A stretch of 64,000 nt of DNA from Rhodobacteraceae bacterium WFHF2C18 (GTDB lineage Bacteria; Pseudomonadota; Alphaproteobacteria; Rhodobacterales; Rhodobacteraceae): the NCBI GenBank assembly GCA_002166865.1, contig NHTQ01000001.1:496001-560000 (forward strand), written 5' to 3'. Both the position numbers and the translations under genes were made by a program. The notes beneath the pieces were generated by a model. It was given only the letters and a program-made list of their open reading frames with translations. It was not told where the DNA came from and did not search any database. This document shows positions 51,806-61,445 of this stretch, one piece after another (position 1 is the first letter of the stretch; each line of letters begins with the position of its first letter).

Positions 51806-52290
51806 TGCCTGTCACCCGCGACATCGCCGCGACCTACCGTGGCCCGGGGGCGGTGATGCGGCGGTTGCTGGAAACGGGCACGCGCGAGGACCGGGCCCTG
51901 GCCATACTCATGGCGGGCTGCGCGGTGGCCTTCATCGGCCAGTGGCCGCGGCTGGCGCGTGAGGCGCACCTGACGGGCGAGGCGCTCAACCCCCTGCTCG
52001 CGGGGGCGCTGTTCGGCACGCTGTTCCTGCTGCCCCTGGTGCTTTACGGGGTGGCCTTCGTGGGGCAGCTGCTGGCCCGGCTTTTGGGCGGGCGCGTGAG
52101 CGGCTTTGCCGCGCGGCTGGCGCTTTTCTGGTCGTTCCTGGCGGCCAGCCCGCTGCTGCTGCTGCACGGGCTGGTTGCGGGCTTCGTCGGGCCCGGTCCG
52201 GGCTTGCAGGCGGTGGGGCTTTTGTGGTGTCTGGTGTTCTTGTGGTTCTGGACGGCCGGCCTGCGTGCGGCCGGGTGGAGTGCGAGATGA
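51805..52290 (+). CDS. YIP1-like membrane protein (first of pair)
   Basis: 161 residues with four membrane segments (AILMAGCAVAFIGQWPRLA; LAGALFGTLFLLPLVLYGV; LALFWSFLAASPLLLLHGLV; AVGLLWCLVFLWFWTAGL). The layout resembles the YIP1-domain superfamily. The start shares a base with the sufD stop and the end overlaps the next gene by four bases. Paired YIP1-like genes between sufD and sufS are, to my memory, a recurring alphaproteobacterial arrangement with no known function. Confidence 0.8.
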   Translation: MPVTRDIAATYRGPGAVMRRLLETGTREDRALAILMAGCAVAFIGQWPRLAREAHLTGEALNPLLAGALFGTLFLLPLVLYGVAFVGQLLARLLGGRVSGFAARLALFWSFLAASPLLLLHGLVAGFVGPGPGLQAVGLLWCLVFLWFWTAGLRAAGWSAR

Positions 52291-52886
52291 CGGCGGCCGG
52301 TTTCAAGTCCCTTTTCACGACGACCCTGACCGATCCGGCCGAGGCGGGCCGGCAGGTCATTGCCCTGGGCCTGCCGGCGCAGGCGCTCTGGATGGCGCTG
52401 TCGCTGATATCGGTGGTGAGCTCGCTGATTTTCGCGGGGATCATGCAGGCGGCCCCGATGCCGCCGGACGAAATGGGCGCGATCCTGCGCAACTCGCCGG
52501 CGTACAGCGCGCCGCTGGTCTTCGCCTTGCTGCAGTGGGGCCGCGCGGTGGTGTCGGTCTTCGTGCTTTACTGGGTCGGGCGCGCGCTCGGCGGGCAGGG
52601 CCGCCTGGGGGAGGTCCTGGCGGTCCTGACCTGGCTGCAGGCGGTGACCTTCGTCCTGATCGCGGGACTGTTCGTTCTGGGGGTCGTCTTGCCGATGCTG
52701 AGCACTATCATGATGCTCGTAATGGCCGTGTGGTGGATCTGGGCGACAATCTCGCTTCTGGATGTCGCGCATGGCTTCGACAGCAAGATCAAGGCGGCGG
52801 GCGTGCTGATCGTGTCGATCCTGGGGATCACGGTGGGTCTTTGGGTTTTCGTGGGTGCCGTCACTGCCGTCTTCATGGGAGTTTGA
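52287..52886 (+). CDS. YIP1-like membrane protein (second of pair)
   Basis: 199 residues, five or so membrane helices (ALWMALSLISVVSSLIFAGI; PLVFALLQWGRAVVSVFVLY; TFVLIAGLFVLGVVLPML; TIMMLVMAVWWIWATISLL; GVLIVSILGITVGLWVFVGA). YIP1-like. The ATG at 52287 overlaps the upstream TGA, and sufS starts one base after its stop. It may form a complex with its neighbour; a membrane anchor for the Suf machinery is an untested idea. Confidence 0.82.
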   Translation: MTAAGFKSLFTTTLTDPAEAGRQVIALGLPAQALWMALSLISVVSSLIFAGIMQAAPMPPDEMGAILRNSPAYSAPLVFALLQWGRAVVSVFVLYWVGRALGGQGRLGEVLAVLTWLQAVTFVLIAGLFVLGVVLPMLSTIMMLVMAVWWIWATISLLDVAHGFDSKIKAAGVLIVSILGITVGLWVFVGAVTAVFMGV

Positions 52887-52887
52887 C

Positions 52888-54108
52888 ATGCTGGACGTGG
52901 ACAAGATCCGGGCCGATTTCCCGATTCTCAAGCGCGAGGTGAACGGCAAGCCGCTGGTCTATCTGGACAACGGCGCCTCGGCCCAGAAACCACAGGCCGT
53001 GATCGACGCGGTGACGCGCGCCTATTCCGAGGAATATGCCAACGTCCACCGGGGGCTTCACACGCTGAGCAACATCGCCACGGAAAAGTTCGAGGCCGTG
53101 CGCGGTACCGTCGCGCGCTTCCTGGGCGTGTCCGACGAAAGCCAGATCGTGCTGAACTCGGGCACGACCGAGGGGATCAACATGGTCGCCTACGGCTGGG
53201 CCATGCCACGGATGGAGCCGGGTGACGAGATCCTGTTGTCGGTGATGGAGCATCACGCCAACATCGTGCCGTGGCATTTCCTGCGCGAGCGCCAGGGCGT
53301 CAAGTTGACCTGGGTGGATACGGACGCCGCCGGCTGGCTGGACCCGCAGAAGGTGATCGACGCCATCGGCCCGCGAACGAAGCTGATCGCGATCACGCAG
53401 TTGTCCAACGTACTGGGCACCAAGGTGGACGTGAAGGCCATCTGCGACGCCGCCCGGGCGCGCGGGGTGGCGGTGCTGGTCGACGGAAGCCAGGGGGCGG
53501 TGCACATGCCCGTCGACCTTGACGAGATGGGCTGCGATTTCTACGCGATCACGGGCCACAAGCTTTACGGCCCCTCGGCCTCGGGGGCGATCTTCGTGCG
53601 GGGCGAGCGTTTCGAGGAAATGCGCCCCTTCATGGGCGGCGGTGACATGATCCGCGATGTCAGCAAGGACGCGGTCAGCTATGCCGACCCGCCGATGAAG
53701 TTCGAGGCCGGCACGCCGGGAATCGTGCAGGCCATCGGGTTGGGCGTTGCGCTGGACTACATGATGGAGGTCGGGGTGGCCGACATCGCCGCGCACGAGG
53801 ACCGACTGCGAGACTACGCGCGCGCGCGCCTGGACGGGCTGAACTGGTTGCACCAGCAGGGCACTGTCGCCGACAAGGCGGCGATCTTTTCCTTCACGAT
53901 GGATGGTGCGGCGCATCCGCACGACATCTCGACCATCCTCGACAAGAAGGGGGTCGCCGTCCGGGCGGGCCATCACTGTGCCGGCCCGCTGATGGATCAC
54001 CTGGGCGTCAGCGCGACCTGCCGGGCGTCGTTCGCCATGTACAACACCACTGCCGAGGTCGACACGCTGGTCGAGGCGCTGGAGCTTTGCCACGAGTTTT
54101 TCGCGTGA
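52888..54108 (+). CDS. sufS: Class II cysteine desulfurase SufS
   Basis: 406-residue PLP enzyme supplying sulfur to SufBC2D. PLP lysine in AITGHKLYGPSASGAIF, active-site cysteine in VAVRAGHHCAGPLMDHLG, substrate His in SVMEHHANIVPWH. Class II by the Cys loop. No sufE is visible next to it. GGGAG lies before the ATG at 52888. End of the suf run; a 102-bp gap precedes the lipoprotein gene. Confidence 0.96.
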   Translation: MLDVDKIRADFPILKREVNGKPLVYLDNGASAQKPQAVIDAVTRAYSEEYANVHRGLHTLSNIATEKFEAVRGTVARFLGVSDESQIVLNSGTTEGINMVAYGWAMPRMEPGDEILLSVMEHHANIVPWHFLRERQGVKLTWVDTDAAGWLDPQKVIDAIGPRTKLIAITQLSNVLGTKVDVKAICDAARARGVAVLVDGSQGAVHMPVDLDEMGCDFYAITGHKLYGPSASGAIFVRGERFEEMRPFMGGGDMIRDVSKDAVSYADPPMKFEAGTPGIVQAIGLGVALDYMMEVGVADIAAHEDRLRDYARARLDGLNWLHQQGTVADKAAIFSFTMDGAAHPHDISTILDKKGVAVRAGHHCAGPLMDHLGVSATCRASFAMYNTTAEVDTLVEALELCHEFFA

Positions 54109-54210
54109 TTTCCGCATTTAACCGGTGCAAGCGGCGCTAGGCAGGCCAAAATTTCTCTGCTAGCTTGCGTTTCGCATGCTTGTAAACGCAGCAACGTGGA
54201 GGAACGAGAG

Positions 54211-54339
54211 ATGAAGAAAGTGATCCTGACCGGCCTGGGCCTTGGCGCCCTTATGTTGTCCGCCTGCGCGCAGCCGGAGCCGGCACCCGTCGTGGTCGAG
54301 CCCGAGCCGGTTCTCGACAAATACGGCAACCCGGTTTGA
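54211..54339 (+). CDS. Small lipoprotein
   Basis: 42 residues: MKKVILTGLGLGALMLSAC is a lipoprotein signal with lipobox LSAC, followed by a Pro/Glu-rich 24-residue tail ending LDKYGNPV. GTGGAGGAACGAGAG gives a strong ribosome site. It is preceded by a 7-bp hairpin (TGCGTTT 54166-54172 with AAACGCA 54184-54190). Function unknown; the acidic proline-rich tail recalls tiny entericidin-sized lipoproteins without being one. Confidence 0.8.
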   Translation: MKKVILTGLGLGALMLSACAQPEPAPVVVEPEPVLDKYGNPV

Positions 54340-54426
54340 CGACCGCTCACCCGGCGGCCCACGGGCCGCCGGGGATACAGCCCGGGCCTGATGCGTCGCG
54401 GATCCCTTTTGGGCTTATTTTCGCGA

Positions 54427-54455
54427 TTGCATGGCCCCGGCCGCGCCGCTATACC
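54427..54455 (+). promoter_or_regulatory. Promoter of tRNA-Arg
   Basis: TTGCAT (54427-54432), a 17-bp spacer, TATACC (54450-54455); the mature tRNA 5' end is 10 bases further on. Confidence 0.5.
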
Positions 54456-54464
54456 GCGCGCAAG

Positions 54465-54541
<77 letters not shown>

Positions 54542-54562
54542 TTCTTTCTGCGCCCATTCCTG

Positions 54563-54748
54563 TCAGTTCGCCAAGGGGCGGCGCCAGAAGTTCGGGTCGG
54601 CGGTCATCCAGTCCGGCCAGGCGACGTAGCGTTCAAGGGCGAAGATCGCCACGCAGAGGGCGATGATCGCCAGGACGAGCTTGACGCGCGCCGCGCTTGG
54701 CGGGTTCCGGGCCCAGCGGGCCGCCCGAAAGAGCCAGCGCGGGTTCAT
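54563..54748 (-). CDS. Small single-pass membrane protein
   Basis: 61 residues with one membrane helix ([20 protein letters not shown]) after a basic N-terminus and before [16 protein letters not shown]. Its ATG overlaps the stop of hpt by four bases, so it is translated with hpt. No recognised domain or function; probably a genuine conserved small protein given the coupling. Confidence 0.7.
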   Translation of the reverse strand: MNPRWLFRAARWARNPPSAARVKLVLAIIALCVAIFALERYVAWPDWMTADPNFWRRPLAN

Positions 54749-55287
54749 GCCCCGGTGAACCGAACCCGGCCGATGTAGGGCAGGTTGCGGTTGCGTTGCG
54801 CGTAGTCGATCCCGTAGCCGACGACGAAGTCATCCGGGATCTCGAAGCCGGTCCAGTCGGCCCGCACCGCCGTTTCTCGCCGCGCTGGCTTGTCCAGCAG
54901 GGCGATCGTGCGCAGTTTCCGCGGGTTGCGGCTGGCCAGCAGGTGCAGGACATGGGCCAGCGTGTGGCCGGTGTCCACGATGTCCTCGACGACCAGAACA
55001 TCGCGGCCTTGGATGTTGCCGCGCAGGTCCTTGAGGATGCGCACCTCGCGGCTGGATTGCATCGCGTTGCCGTAGGACGAGGTCTCGACGAAGTCCACTT
55101 CGACGTCGAGCGGCAGTTCGCGGACCAGGTCGGCGATGAAGACGAAGGACCCACGCAGGAGCCCCACGACCACGAGCTTGTCGGTATCGGCGAAATCCGC
55201 GGCGATCTCCTGTGCCAGCGCCTCGATCCGGGCCGCGATCGACTTGGCCGAGATCATGCTTTCGATAACATAGGTGCGATCCGTCAT
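54745..55287 (-). CDS. hpt: Hypoxanthine phosphoribosyltransferase
   Basis: 180 residues; salvages hypoxanthine/guanine to IMP/GMP using PRPP. PRPP-binding motif [14 protein letters not shown] and N-terminal [19 protein letters not shown] are diagnostic; C-terminal [20 protein letters not shown] matches. The start is the ATG at 55287 after AAGGGGG; an 18-codon upstream extension is open but unlike the family. Divergent from the COQ10-type gene. Confidence 0.94.
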   Translation of the reverse strand: MTDRTYVIESMISAKSIAARIEALAQEIAADFADTDKLVVVGLLRGSFVFIADLVRELPLDVEVDFVETSSYGNAMQSSREVRILKDLRGNIQGRDVLVVEDIVDTGHTLAHVLHLLASRNPRKLRTIALLDKPARRETAVRADWTGFEIPDDFVVGYGIDYAQRNRNLPYIGRVRFTGA

Positions 55288-55359
55288 GGCGCCCCCTTGA
55301 ATTCCGGGGGCCAGTCTATGACAAAGCGCGGCACTGTCCACGTGAAAACCGGGGCTGCC

Positions 55360-55809
55360 ATGCCGTCACATTCCGAATCCCGCACCATGCCCTATACCCC
55401 GCAGCAGATGTACGATCTGGTGGCGGATGTGGAGCGTTACCCGGAGTTCCTGCCCTGGACGGCGGCGGCCCGGATCCGCAAGGTCACGCCGAAACCCGAC
55501 GGATCGGAAGTGATGGAGGCCGACCTGGTGATCAGCTTCAAGGTCTTCCGCGAACGCTTCGGCAGCCGGGTGGTCCTGTGGCCGCAGGAGCGGGTGATCG
55601 AGACGGAATACCTGCACGGCCCGTTCAAGTACATGCGCTCGAACTGGCGGTTCGAAGAGGCCGAGGGCGGTGGTTGCAAGGTGCATTTCGACGTCGATTT
55701 CGAGATGAAGAACCGGATCCTGCAATCGGCGGCCGAGCTGTTCTTCTTCGAGGCGATGAAGCGTGTGGTCAAGGCCTTCGAGGCGCGCGCCGCGGAGCTT
55801 TACGGATGA
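55360..55809 (+). CDS. COQ10/RatA-type START-domain protein
   Basis: 149 residues of the SRPBCC/START fold: [50 protein letters not shown] and [20 protein letters not shown]. Homologs are coenzyme Q-binding COQ10, and some are labelled RatA toxin. In an alphaproteobacterium the ubiquinone chaperone role is more likely. The ATG at 55360 matches the usual N-terminus; an in-frame ATG at 55318 is possible. Overlaps the next gene by four bases. Confidence 0.85.
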   Translation: MPSHSESRTMPYTPQQMYDLVADVERYPEFLPWTAAARIRKVTPKPDGSEVMEADLVISFKVFRERFGSRVVLWPQERVIETEYLHGPFKYMRSNWRFEEAEGGGCKVHFDVDFEMKNRILQSAAELFFFEAMKRVVKAFEARAAELYG

Positions 55810-57104
55810 GCGGCGGGGCGGACCTGGCCGACCGGCTGGCGGCCTTCGCGGACAGCGCGCGGCCCGAAGGTGACGCGCTGGAGGTGCTGCGCATCTCGCT
55901 TCTGGACTGGGCGGCGGTGGCCTGGGCCGGCCGCGCGGAGCCTGTCGCCGCGCTCTTGCGGGGGCAGGCGGCGGAGGAGGGCGGCGCGGCGCAGGCCGGG
56001 CTCGTGGGTGCGACACTGCGGGTGCCCGCGCGCATGGCGGCGCTGGTCAATGGCACGACCTCCCACGCGCTGGACTACGACGACACGCATTTCGCCCATA
56101 TCGGGCATCCCTCCGTGGCCGTGTTGCCGGCGGCGCTGGCGGCCGGCGAACTCTCCGGGGCCGATGGGGCGACCGTGCAGGCGGCGGCCCTCGTGGGCGC
56201 CGAAGCCTCGATCCGGATCGGGGTCTGGCTGGGCCGGGCGCACTACCAGACCGGGTTTCACCAGACGGGAACGGCGGGGGCCTTTGGTGCGACGCTCGCG
56301 GCGGGGCGGGTCCTGGGGCTGGACGCCGGGCAGATGACCATGGCGCTCGGGCTGGTCGCGACGCGGGCCTCGGGGCTGAAATCCCAGTTCGGAACGATGG
56401 GCAAGCCCCTGAACGCCGGGCTGGCGGCGGCGAACGGGGTCGAGGCCGCGCTGTTGGCGCACAAGGGGCTCACCAGCGCGCCGGCGGCGGTGGACGGCCC
56501 CCAGGGCTTCGGGCCCACGCACCACGGCAGCGGGACCGAAACGGCCTTCGACGGTCTTGGCCGGACCTGGCTTTTCGAAGGGGTGAGCCACAAGTTCCAC
56601 GCCTGTTGCCACGGGTTGCACGCCGTGCTGGAGGCCCTGGCGGATGCGCCCGAGGCCCAGGAGGTGGCAGCGGTCGAGATCACGACCCACCCGAGGTGGC
56701 TGCGGGTCTGCGACATCGCCACGCCCAGCACCGGGCTGGAGGCGAAGTTCAGTTACCGCCACGTCACGGCCATGCGCCTGTCGGGCCTTGATACCGCGCG
56801 GCTGGAAAGCTTCACCGACGCGGTGGCCCGGGATCCGCGGATTGCCGCCCTGCGCGCGCGGGTCACGGTCACGGCGGACGAGGGCCTGAGCGAGATGCAG
56901 GCAAGGGTGCGCATCACCGACCATGCGGGGGCGGTACGCGACCTGTTTCACGACCTGGATGCGGCGCAACCGCTGGCCGACAGGCGCGCGCGGGTACGCG
57001 CGAAGGCGCGGAAACTTCTGGGCGCGGAGCGCGAAGCGGCGCTCTGGACGGCGATCACGGCCGGCGCGGGCCCCGCGGATCTTCTGGCTCGGCTCGGGCC
57101 GTAG
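55806..57104 (+). CDS. MmgE/PrpD-family protein
   Basis: 432 residues of the MmgE/PrpD superfamily (2-methylcitrate dehydratase and cis-aconitate decarboxylase relatives): LVNGTTSHALDYDDTHFAHI, HPSVAVLPAALAAGEL, GFHQTGTAGAFGATLAAGRV, FKFHACCHGLH-type segment KFHACCHGLHAVLEAL. No prpB, prpC or acnB nearby, so the substrate is open. It is coupled to the COQ10-type gene by an ATGA overlap, which does not suggest an obvious pathway. Convergent with pncC. Confidence 0.85.
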   Translation: MSGGADLADRLAAFADSARPEGDALEVLRISLLDWAAVAWAGRAEPVAALLRGQAAEEGGAAQAGLVGATLRVPARMAALVNGTTSHALDYDDTHFAHIGHPSVAVLPAALAAGELSGADGATVQAAALVGAEASIRIGVWLGRAHYQTGFHQTGTAGAFGATLAAGRVLGLDAGQMTMALGLVATRASGLKSQFGTMGKPLNAGLAAANGVEAALLAHKGLTSAPAAVDGPQGFGPTHHGSGTETAFDGLGRTWLFEGVSHKFHACCHGLHAVLEALADAPEAQEVAAVEITTHPRWLRVCDIATPSTGLEAKFSYRHVTAMRLSGLDTARLESFTDAVARDPRIAALRARVTVTADEGLSEMQARVRITDHAGAVRDLFHDLDAAQPLADRRARVRAKARKLLGAEREAALWTAITAGAGPADLLARLGP

Positions 57105-57126
57105 GCGGCGCGGTCAGCGTCAGGGA

Positions 57127-57594
57127 TCAGGACAGGGCATCCCGAAGAAGCCTGAGCGCATGGTCGCGCGAAAGGCGGCGCACCTCCGCGCGGCCCTGCG
57201 CGCCGAACTCGCATGTCTCGGCCCGGGTGGGCCGGCCTGTCATCGCGGTGGCGAAGCAGACGCGCCCCTCGGGCTTGGCGTCCGAGGCGCCGGGCCCGGC
57301 CACGCCGGTGATGGCCACTGCCAACTGCGCCTCGGAGTGGTCCAGCGCGCCCTCGGCCATCTCGCGCGCCACGTGCTCGGACACGGCGCCCTGCGCTTTC
57401 AGTGTTTCCGGGCGCACGCCCAACATCTGAATTTTCGCGTTGTTGGAATAGGTTACGAAGCCACGCTCAACCACGTCGGAGGACCCGGGGACATCCGTCA
57501 GCGCCACGGCCACCATCCCGCCGGTGCAGCTTTCGGCGGGGGCGATCATGATGCCTGCGTTCCGGGCGCGTTCCAGAATGTCGTCGACAATCAT
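57127..57594 (-). CDS. pncC: Nicotinamide-nucleotide amidohydrolase (CinA C-terminal type)
   Basis: 155-residue stand-alone CinA C-terminal domain that deamidates NMN to nicotinate mononucleotide in pyridine nucleotide recycling. Active-site motif MIAPAESCTGGMVAVALTDV, then FVTYSNNAKIQMLGV and LAVAITGVAGPGASDAKPEG. The N-terminal CinA domain is absent, as in PncC. Starts inside the stop of pgpA (four-base overlap); last gene of the leftward ispDF-pgpA-pncC operon. Confidence 0.93.
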   Translation of the reverse strand: MIVDDILERARNAGIMIAPAESCTGGMVAVALTDVPGSSDVVERGFVTYSNNAKIQMLGVRPETLKAQGAVSEHVAREMAEGALDHSEAQLAVAITGVAGPGASDAKPEGRVCFATAMTGRPTRAETCEFGAQGRAEVRRLSRDHALRLLRDALS

Positions 57595-58091
57595 AGTCCC
57601 AGCACTCCATGCGACAGCGCGGCAAGCACAACGACCCCGAAGCCAGCGAACACCCCGGCGAGGATGTCGTCAAGCATGACGCCGGTGGTGCCGCCCTGCC
57701 GGTCGGCCCAGCCGATGGGGCCGGGCTTGAAGACGTCGAGCAGGCGGAACAGCACGAAGGCGGTCAGCCAGCCGGGCCAGAGCGCAGTGATCGGACCGCC
57801 CACATGGGCCGCGCCGATGGAGACGGGCAGAAAGGCGATCCACTGGCCCACCACCTCGTCGATGACGATCTCGGCGGGGTCCTTCTCGGCCTTGCCGCGG
57901 GTGTCGACGCCGACGGCCCACCAGCCCAGCAGGAGGGCCACGCCCAGTAGCAGCCCCAGCAGCGCCGGCCCGCCCAGCACGTGCAGGCCGGCGGCGGCGA
58001 AAAGAGCGACCAGCGCGCCCCAGGTGCCGGGCCCGGGCCGCAGGTGCCCGATCCAGAAGACGCTGGTTATGGCATGGGCGACGGTTTTCAT
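57591..58091 (-). CDS. pgpA: Phosphatidylglycerophosphatase A
   Basis: 166-residue membrane enzyme dephosphorylating phosphatidylglycerophosphate. Motifs [46 protein letters not shown] and [15 protein letters not shown] contain the conserved acidic metal ligands. Several membrane helices. The ATG at 58091 overlaps the ispDF stop by four bases and its stop overlaps pncC, a tight three-gene operon. Confidence 0.94.
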   Translation of the reverse strand: MKTVAHAITSVFWIGHLRPGPGTWGALVALFAAAGLHVLGGPALLGLLLGVALLLGWWAVGVDTRGKAEKDPAEIVIDEVVGQWIAFLPVSIGAAHVGGPITALWPGWLTAFVLFRLLDVFKPGPIGWADRQGGTTGVMLDDILAGVFAGFGVVVLAALSHGVLGL

Positions 58092-59218
58092 TCGGGGACC
58101 AGCGTTGCCGTTGCCTGCGCGGCGATGCCTTCCTCGCGGCCGGTGAATCCCAGCCGTTCCGATGTCGTGGCCTTGACCGAAACCCGGTCCTCCGCCAGCC
58201 CCGCGATACCGGCCAGCGCCGCGCGCATGGCACCGGCACGGGGGCCGATTTTCGGCCGTTCGCAGATCAGCGTCACGTCCATATGGGTGATCGCGAAGCC
58301 GTGCTCGCCGGCCAGTTGCACCGCGTGGCGCAGGAAGACATGGCTTTCCGCGCCCCTCCATTGCGGATCGGATGGGGGGAAGTGTGCGCCGATATCGCCG
58401 GCGGCAAGCGCGCCATAGATGGCATCCGTCACCGCATGCATGCCCACGTCGGCATCGGAATGCCCCTGAAGGCCCCGGGTGTGGGGTACGGCAACCCCGC
58501 AGAGCACGACATGGTCGCCGGGGCCGAAGCGGTGCACGTCAAACCCTGAGCCGACACGGATATCCATCTGACCTCGCAAAATCTTTTCGGCCCGCGCGAA
58601 ATCCTCGGGGCGGGTGATCTTGAGGTTGGCCTCCGCCCCCTCGACGATGCGCACGGGGATGCCGGCGGCGCGCGCCACCTCTACGTCGTCGGCCGCGGGG
58701 CCGTTGTGCCCCCGGTGGGCCGCCAGGATCGCCGCGTAGTCGAAGCCCTGCGGCGTCTGCGCGCGGTACAGGCCGGTGCGGTCCCGGGTGCCGGTGACAT
58801 AGCCGGCCTCGCCGCGCCATAGCGCGTCGCTGACGGGCAGGGCGGGCGCGGCCCCGGCACCGGCCTGCACGTTGTCCAGAACGGCGGCGATGAGGCCGGG
58901 GCGCGTGCAGCAGCGCGCGACGTCGTGAATGAGCACCCGGTCGGGGCCCATGTCCGCCAGGGCCTCTAGCCCCGCGCGGACCGAGGCCGCGCGGGTATCC
59001 CCGCCCTGCGTCACCTGGACCTTGCCGCGCGGCGCCACTCGGTCGATCTCGTCGGGATGCAGGACCAGCATGATGCGATCGACCTCGGCCGCGGCCTCGA
59101 AGGCGGCGACGGCCCAGTCGATGACGCGGCGGCCCGCGAGGGGGCGCCACTGCTTTGGCTGCTCCCCCCCGGCGCGGGTGCCGCGCCCCGCGGCAAGAAT
59201 GATGGCGACCGTGGTCAT
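58088..59218 (-). CDS. ispDF: Bifunctional IspD/IspF isoprenoid enzyme
   Basis: 376-residue fusion of two MEP-pathway enzymes. IspD (~1-225; [51 protein letters not shown]) makes CDP-methylerythritol. IspF (~230-376; [52 protein letters not shown]) makes the cyclic diphosphate. The fusion is common in alphaproteobacteria. The start is the ATG at 59218. Divergent from dusB across 157 bp that must hold both promoters; I see no clear boxes there. Confidence 0.96.
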   Translation of the reverse strand: MTTVAIILAAGRGTRAGGEQPKQWRPLAGRRVIDWAVAAFEAAAEVDRIMLVLHPDEIDRVAPRGKVQVTQGGDTRAASVRAGLEALADMGPDRVLIHDVARCCTRPGLIAAVLDNVQAGAGAAPALPVSDALWRGEAGYVTGTRDRTGLYRAQTPQGFDYAAILAAHRGHNGPAADDVEVARAAGIPVRIVEGAEANLKITRPEDFARAEKILRGQMDIRVGSGFDVHRFGPGDHVVLCGVAVPHTRGLQGHSDADVGMHAVTDAIYGALAAGDIGAHFPPSDPQWRGAESHVFLRHAVQLAGEHGFAITHMDVTLICERPKIGPRAGAMRAALAGIAGLAEDRVSVKATTSERLGFTGREEGIAAQATATLVPE

Positions 59219-59375
59219 GGGGGTTCCATACGCGCGCGCGAGGCCAAGCGCAATGGCGGGCAAGGCTGCCTAAAAAGTGAGCAAAGGCACGCCGAGAGCG
59301 GGAAAAATGTCTTTCAAACATTGCCGTTCATGATGCATTTGGGTATCAGGCCGATGTTGCACAAGGATTAGGCAC

Positions 59376-60371
59376 GTGACCCGGACCCTTACCGAAAGAC
59401 GTTTCAGCCCGCCGGTCTTCCTGGCCCCGTTGGCGGGAATCACCGATCTGCCCTTCCGCAGCCTCGTGTCTCGCTTCGGCGCGGGCCTGGTGGTGAGCGA
59501 GATGGTGGCAAGCCAGGAAATGGTGCAGGCCAAGCCCGGCGTGCGCGAACGTGCCGAGCTGGGCTACGGGATCGAGAACACGGCGGTGCAGCTGGCGGGG
59601 CGCGAGGAGCGCTGGCTGGCCGAGGCCGCGCGCATGGTCGAGGCCAATGGCGCGCGGCAGATCGACATCAACATGGGCTGCCCCGCCAAGAAGGTCACCA
59701 GCGCCTCGGGGGCGGGGGCCTGCGGGTCGGCCCTGATGAAGGATCTCGATCATGCCCTGCGCCTGATCGAGGCGGTCGTTGGGGCCGTCGATGTGCCGGT
59801 GACGCTCAAGACACGGCTGGGCTGGGACGATACGCTGATGAACGCGCCCGATCTGGCGCGCCGCGCCGAGGACGCGGGCATCGCGCTGGTGACGATCCAC
59901 GGGCGCACGCGCTGCCAGTTCTACAAGGGCCGGGCCGATTGGGCGGCGATCCGGGCGGTCAAGGCGGCGGTGACGATCCCGGTGATCGCGAATGGCGACA
60001 TCGTGGACGCCGCCAGCGCCCGGCGCGCGCTGGAACAGTCCGGGGCCGACGGCGTGATGGTGGGGCGCGGGGCCCAGGGCAGGCCGTGGCAATTGGCGCG
60101 CATCGCGTCGGCGCTTTACGGCACCCCGGCGCCGGAGGTGCCGCGGGGCGCGGCGCTCGCCGATCTCGTGGCCGGGCACTACGAGGCGATGCTGGGGTTC
60201 TACGGCGAAGAGCTGGGAAACCGCGTGGCGCGCAAGCATCTGGGCTGGTACATGGACGATGCCGGGGCCGATCCCGCGGTGCGCCGGCGCGTGCTGACCT
60301 GTGCCGACCCGGCCGAGGTCCTGCATCTGCTGCCCGAGGCTCTGGGCGCCGGCGAAAGGATCGCGGCATGA
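59376..60371 (+). CDS. dusB: tRNA-dihydrouridine synthase DusB (NifR3)
   Basis: 331-residue FMN enzyme that reduces uridines in the tRNA D-loop. FLAPLAGITDLPFRSLVSRF, QIDINMGCPAKKVTSASGAG with the catalytic cysteine, LVTIHGRTRCQFYKGRADW and VIANGDIVDAASARRAL are diagnostic. The start is a GTG at 59376 with AAGGA eight bases before it. It is the nifR3 of the classical nifR3-ntrB-ntrC operon and overlaps ntrB by four bases. Confidence 0.96.
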   Translation: MTRTLTERRFSPPVFLAPLAGITDLPFRSLVSRFGAGLVVSEMVASQEMVQAKPGVRERAELGYGIENTAVQLAGREERWLAEAARMVEANGARQIDINMGCPAKKVTSASGAGACGSALMKDLDHALRLIEAVVGAVDVPVTLKTRLGWDDTLMNAPDLARRAEDAGIALVTIHGRTRCQFYKGRADWAAIRAVKAAVTIPVIANGDIVDAASARRALEQSGADGVMVGRGAQGRPWQLARIASALYGTPAPEVPRGAALADLVAGHYEAMLGFYGEELGNRVARKHLGWYMDDAGADPAVRRRVLTCADPAEVLHLLPEALGAGERIAA

Positions 60372-61441
60372 CCCTGGCGATGGATGACGCGCTCTGGACA
60401 TCGTTGCCTGTGCCCGCGCTGATCCTGGATTCCGAAGACCGCATCGCGGCGCTCAACCCGGCCGCCGAGGGGTTTCTGATGAATTCGGCGCGCGCGCTGC
60501 ACGGCGAGCCGGTCTGGGACCGGCTGATGGTCGATGCGCCCATGGAAGAGGCCTTCGGCCGCGCCCGGACCAATCAGGCGCCGCTTTTCGTCAACGATGT
60601 GGACGTTGGCACCGGCGACCGGGTGCCGATGCATTGCAACCTTCAGATCGCGCCCTTGGCCGGCGAGCCGGGGCACATGCTGCTGCTCATCTCGCCGCGG
60701 GAGCTGGCGGGCCGGATGACCCAGGGCAAGTCGGTGAAATCGGCGGCCAAGTCCGCGATCGGCATGGCGCAGATGATCGCGCACGAGATAAAGAACCCGC
60801 TCGCCGGCATCACGGGGGCGGCGCAACTCTTGTCGATGAACCTCGGGGCCGAGGACCTGGAGCTGACGGACCTGATCGTCAGCGAGAGCCGCCGGATCGT
60901 GGGCCTTCTGGAACAGGTAGAGCAGTTCGGCAACATCGGCCGGCCGGACATGCAGCCGGTGAACGTGCATGACGTGCTGGACCGCGCCCGGCGGTCGGCG
61001 ATGGTGGGCGTGGCCGCGCAGATGACCATCGCGGAGGATTACGACCCCTCGCTGCCGCTGGCCTGGGGCGATCCCGACCAGCTGCTGCAGGTGGTGCAGA
61101 ACCTGTTGAAGAACGCCGCCGAGGCCGCGGGCGAGGGGGGCGGCCGGATCATCCTGCGCAGTTACTACGAACAGTCGCTGCGCGTGCGCCGCGATGGCGG
61201 GGGCAAGCCCCTGCCGCTGCAGGTCGAGATCGAGGACGACGGCCCCGGCCTGCCCGAGGAGATCGCCGGCGACGTGTTCGATCCCTTCGTGTCGGGGCGC
61301 GAGAACGGGACCGGCCTTGGGCTGGCCCTGGCCGCGAAGATCATCTCGGATCACGACGGTTGGATTTCGGTGAGCTCGGCGCCGGGGCGGACGACCTTCC
61401 GCATCTCGCTGCCGCGCGCACCCGAAGAGGCAAAGGAGTGA
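60368..61441 (+). CDS. ntrB: Nitrogen regulation histidine kinase NtrB
   Basis: 357-residue soluble kinase/phosphatase for NtrC, governed by PII protein. N-terminal PAS domain (~8-115; [20 protein letters not shown]), H-box with phospho-acceptor His139 ([19 protein letters not shown]), N-box [16 protein letters not shown] boxes [11 protein letters not shown] and [13 protein letters not shown]. All catalytic motifs intact. Overlaps dusB; ntrC follows four bases later. Confidence 0.96.
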   Translation: MTLAMDDALWTSLPVPALILDSEDRIAALNPAAEGFLMNSARALHGEPVWDRLMVDAPMEEAFGRARTNQAPLFVNDVDVGTGDRVPMHCNLQIAPLAGEPGHMLLLISPRELAGRMTQGKSVKSAAKSAIGMAQMIAHEIKNPLAGITGAAQLLSMNLGAEDLELTDLIVSESRRIVGLLEQVEQFGNIGRPDMQPVNVHDVLDRARRSAMVGVAAQMTIAEDYDPSLPLAWGDPDQLLQVVQNLLKNAAEAAGEGGGRIILRSYYEQSLRVRRDGGGKPLPLQVEIEDDGPGLPEEIAGDVFDPFVSGRENGTGLGLALAAKIISDHDGWISVSSAPGRTTFRISLPRAPEEAKE

Positions 61442-61445
61442 TGGC

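Noticed and set aside
55318..55359. Alternative ATG start of the COQ10-type gene
   Set aside because: The added 14 residues do not match the usual N-terminus, which begins MPSHSESR at 55360; kept only as an alternative.
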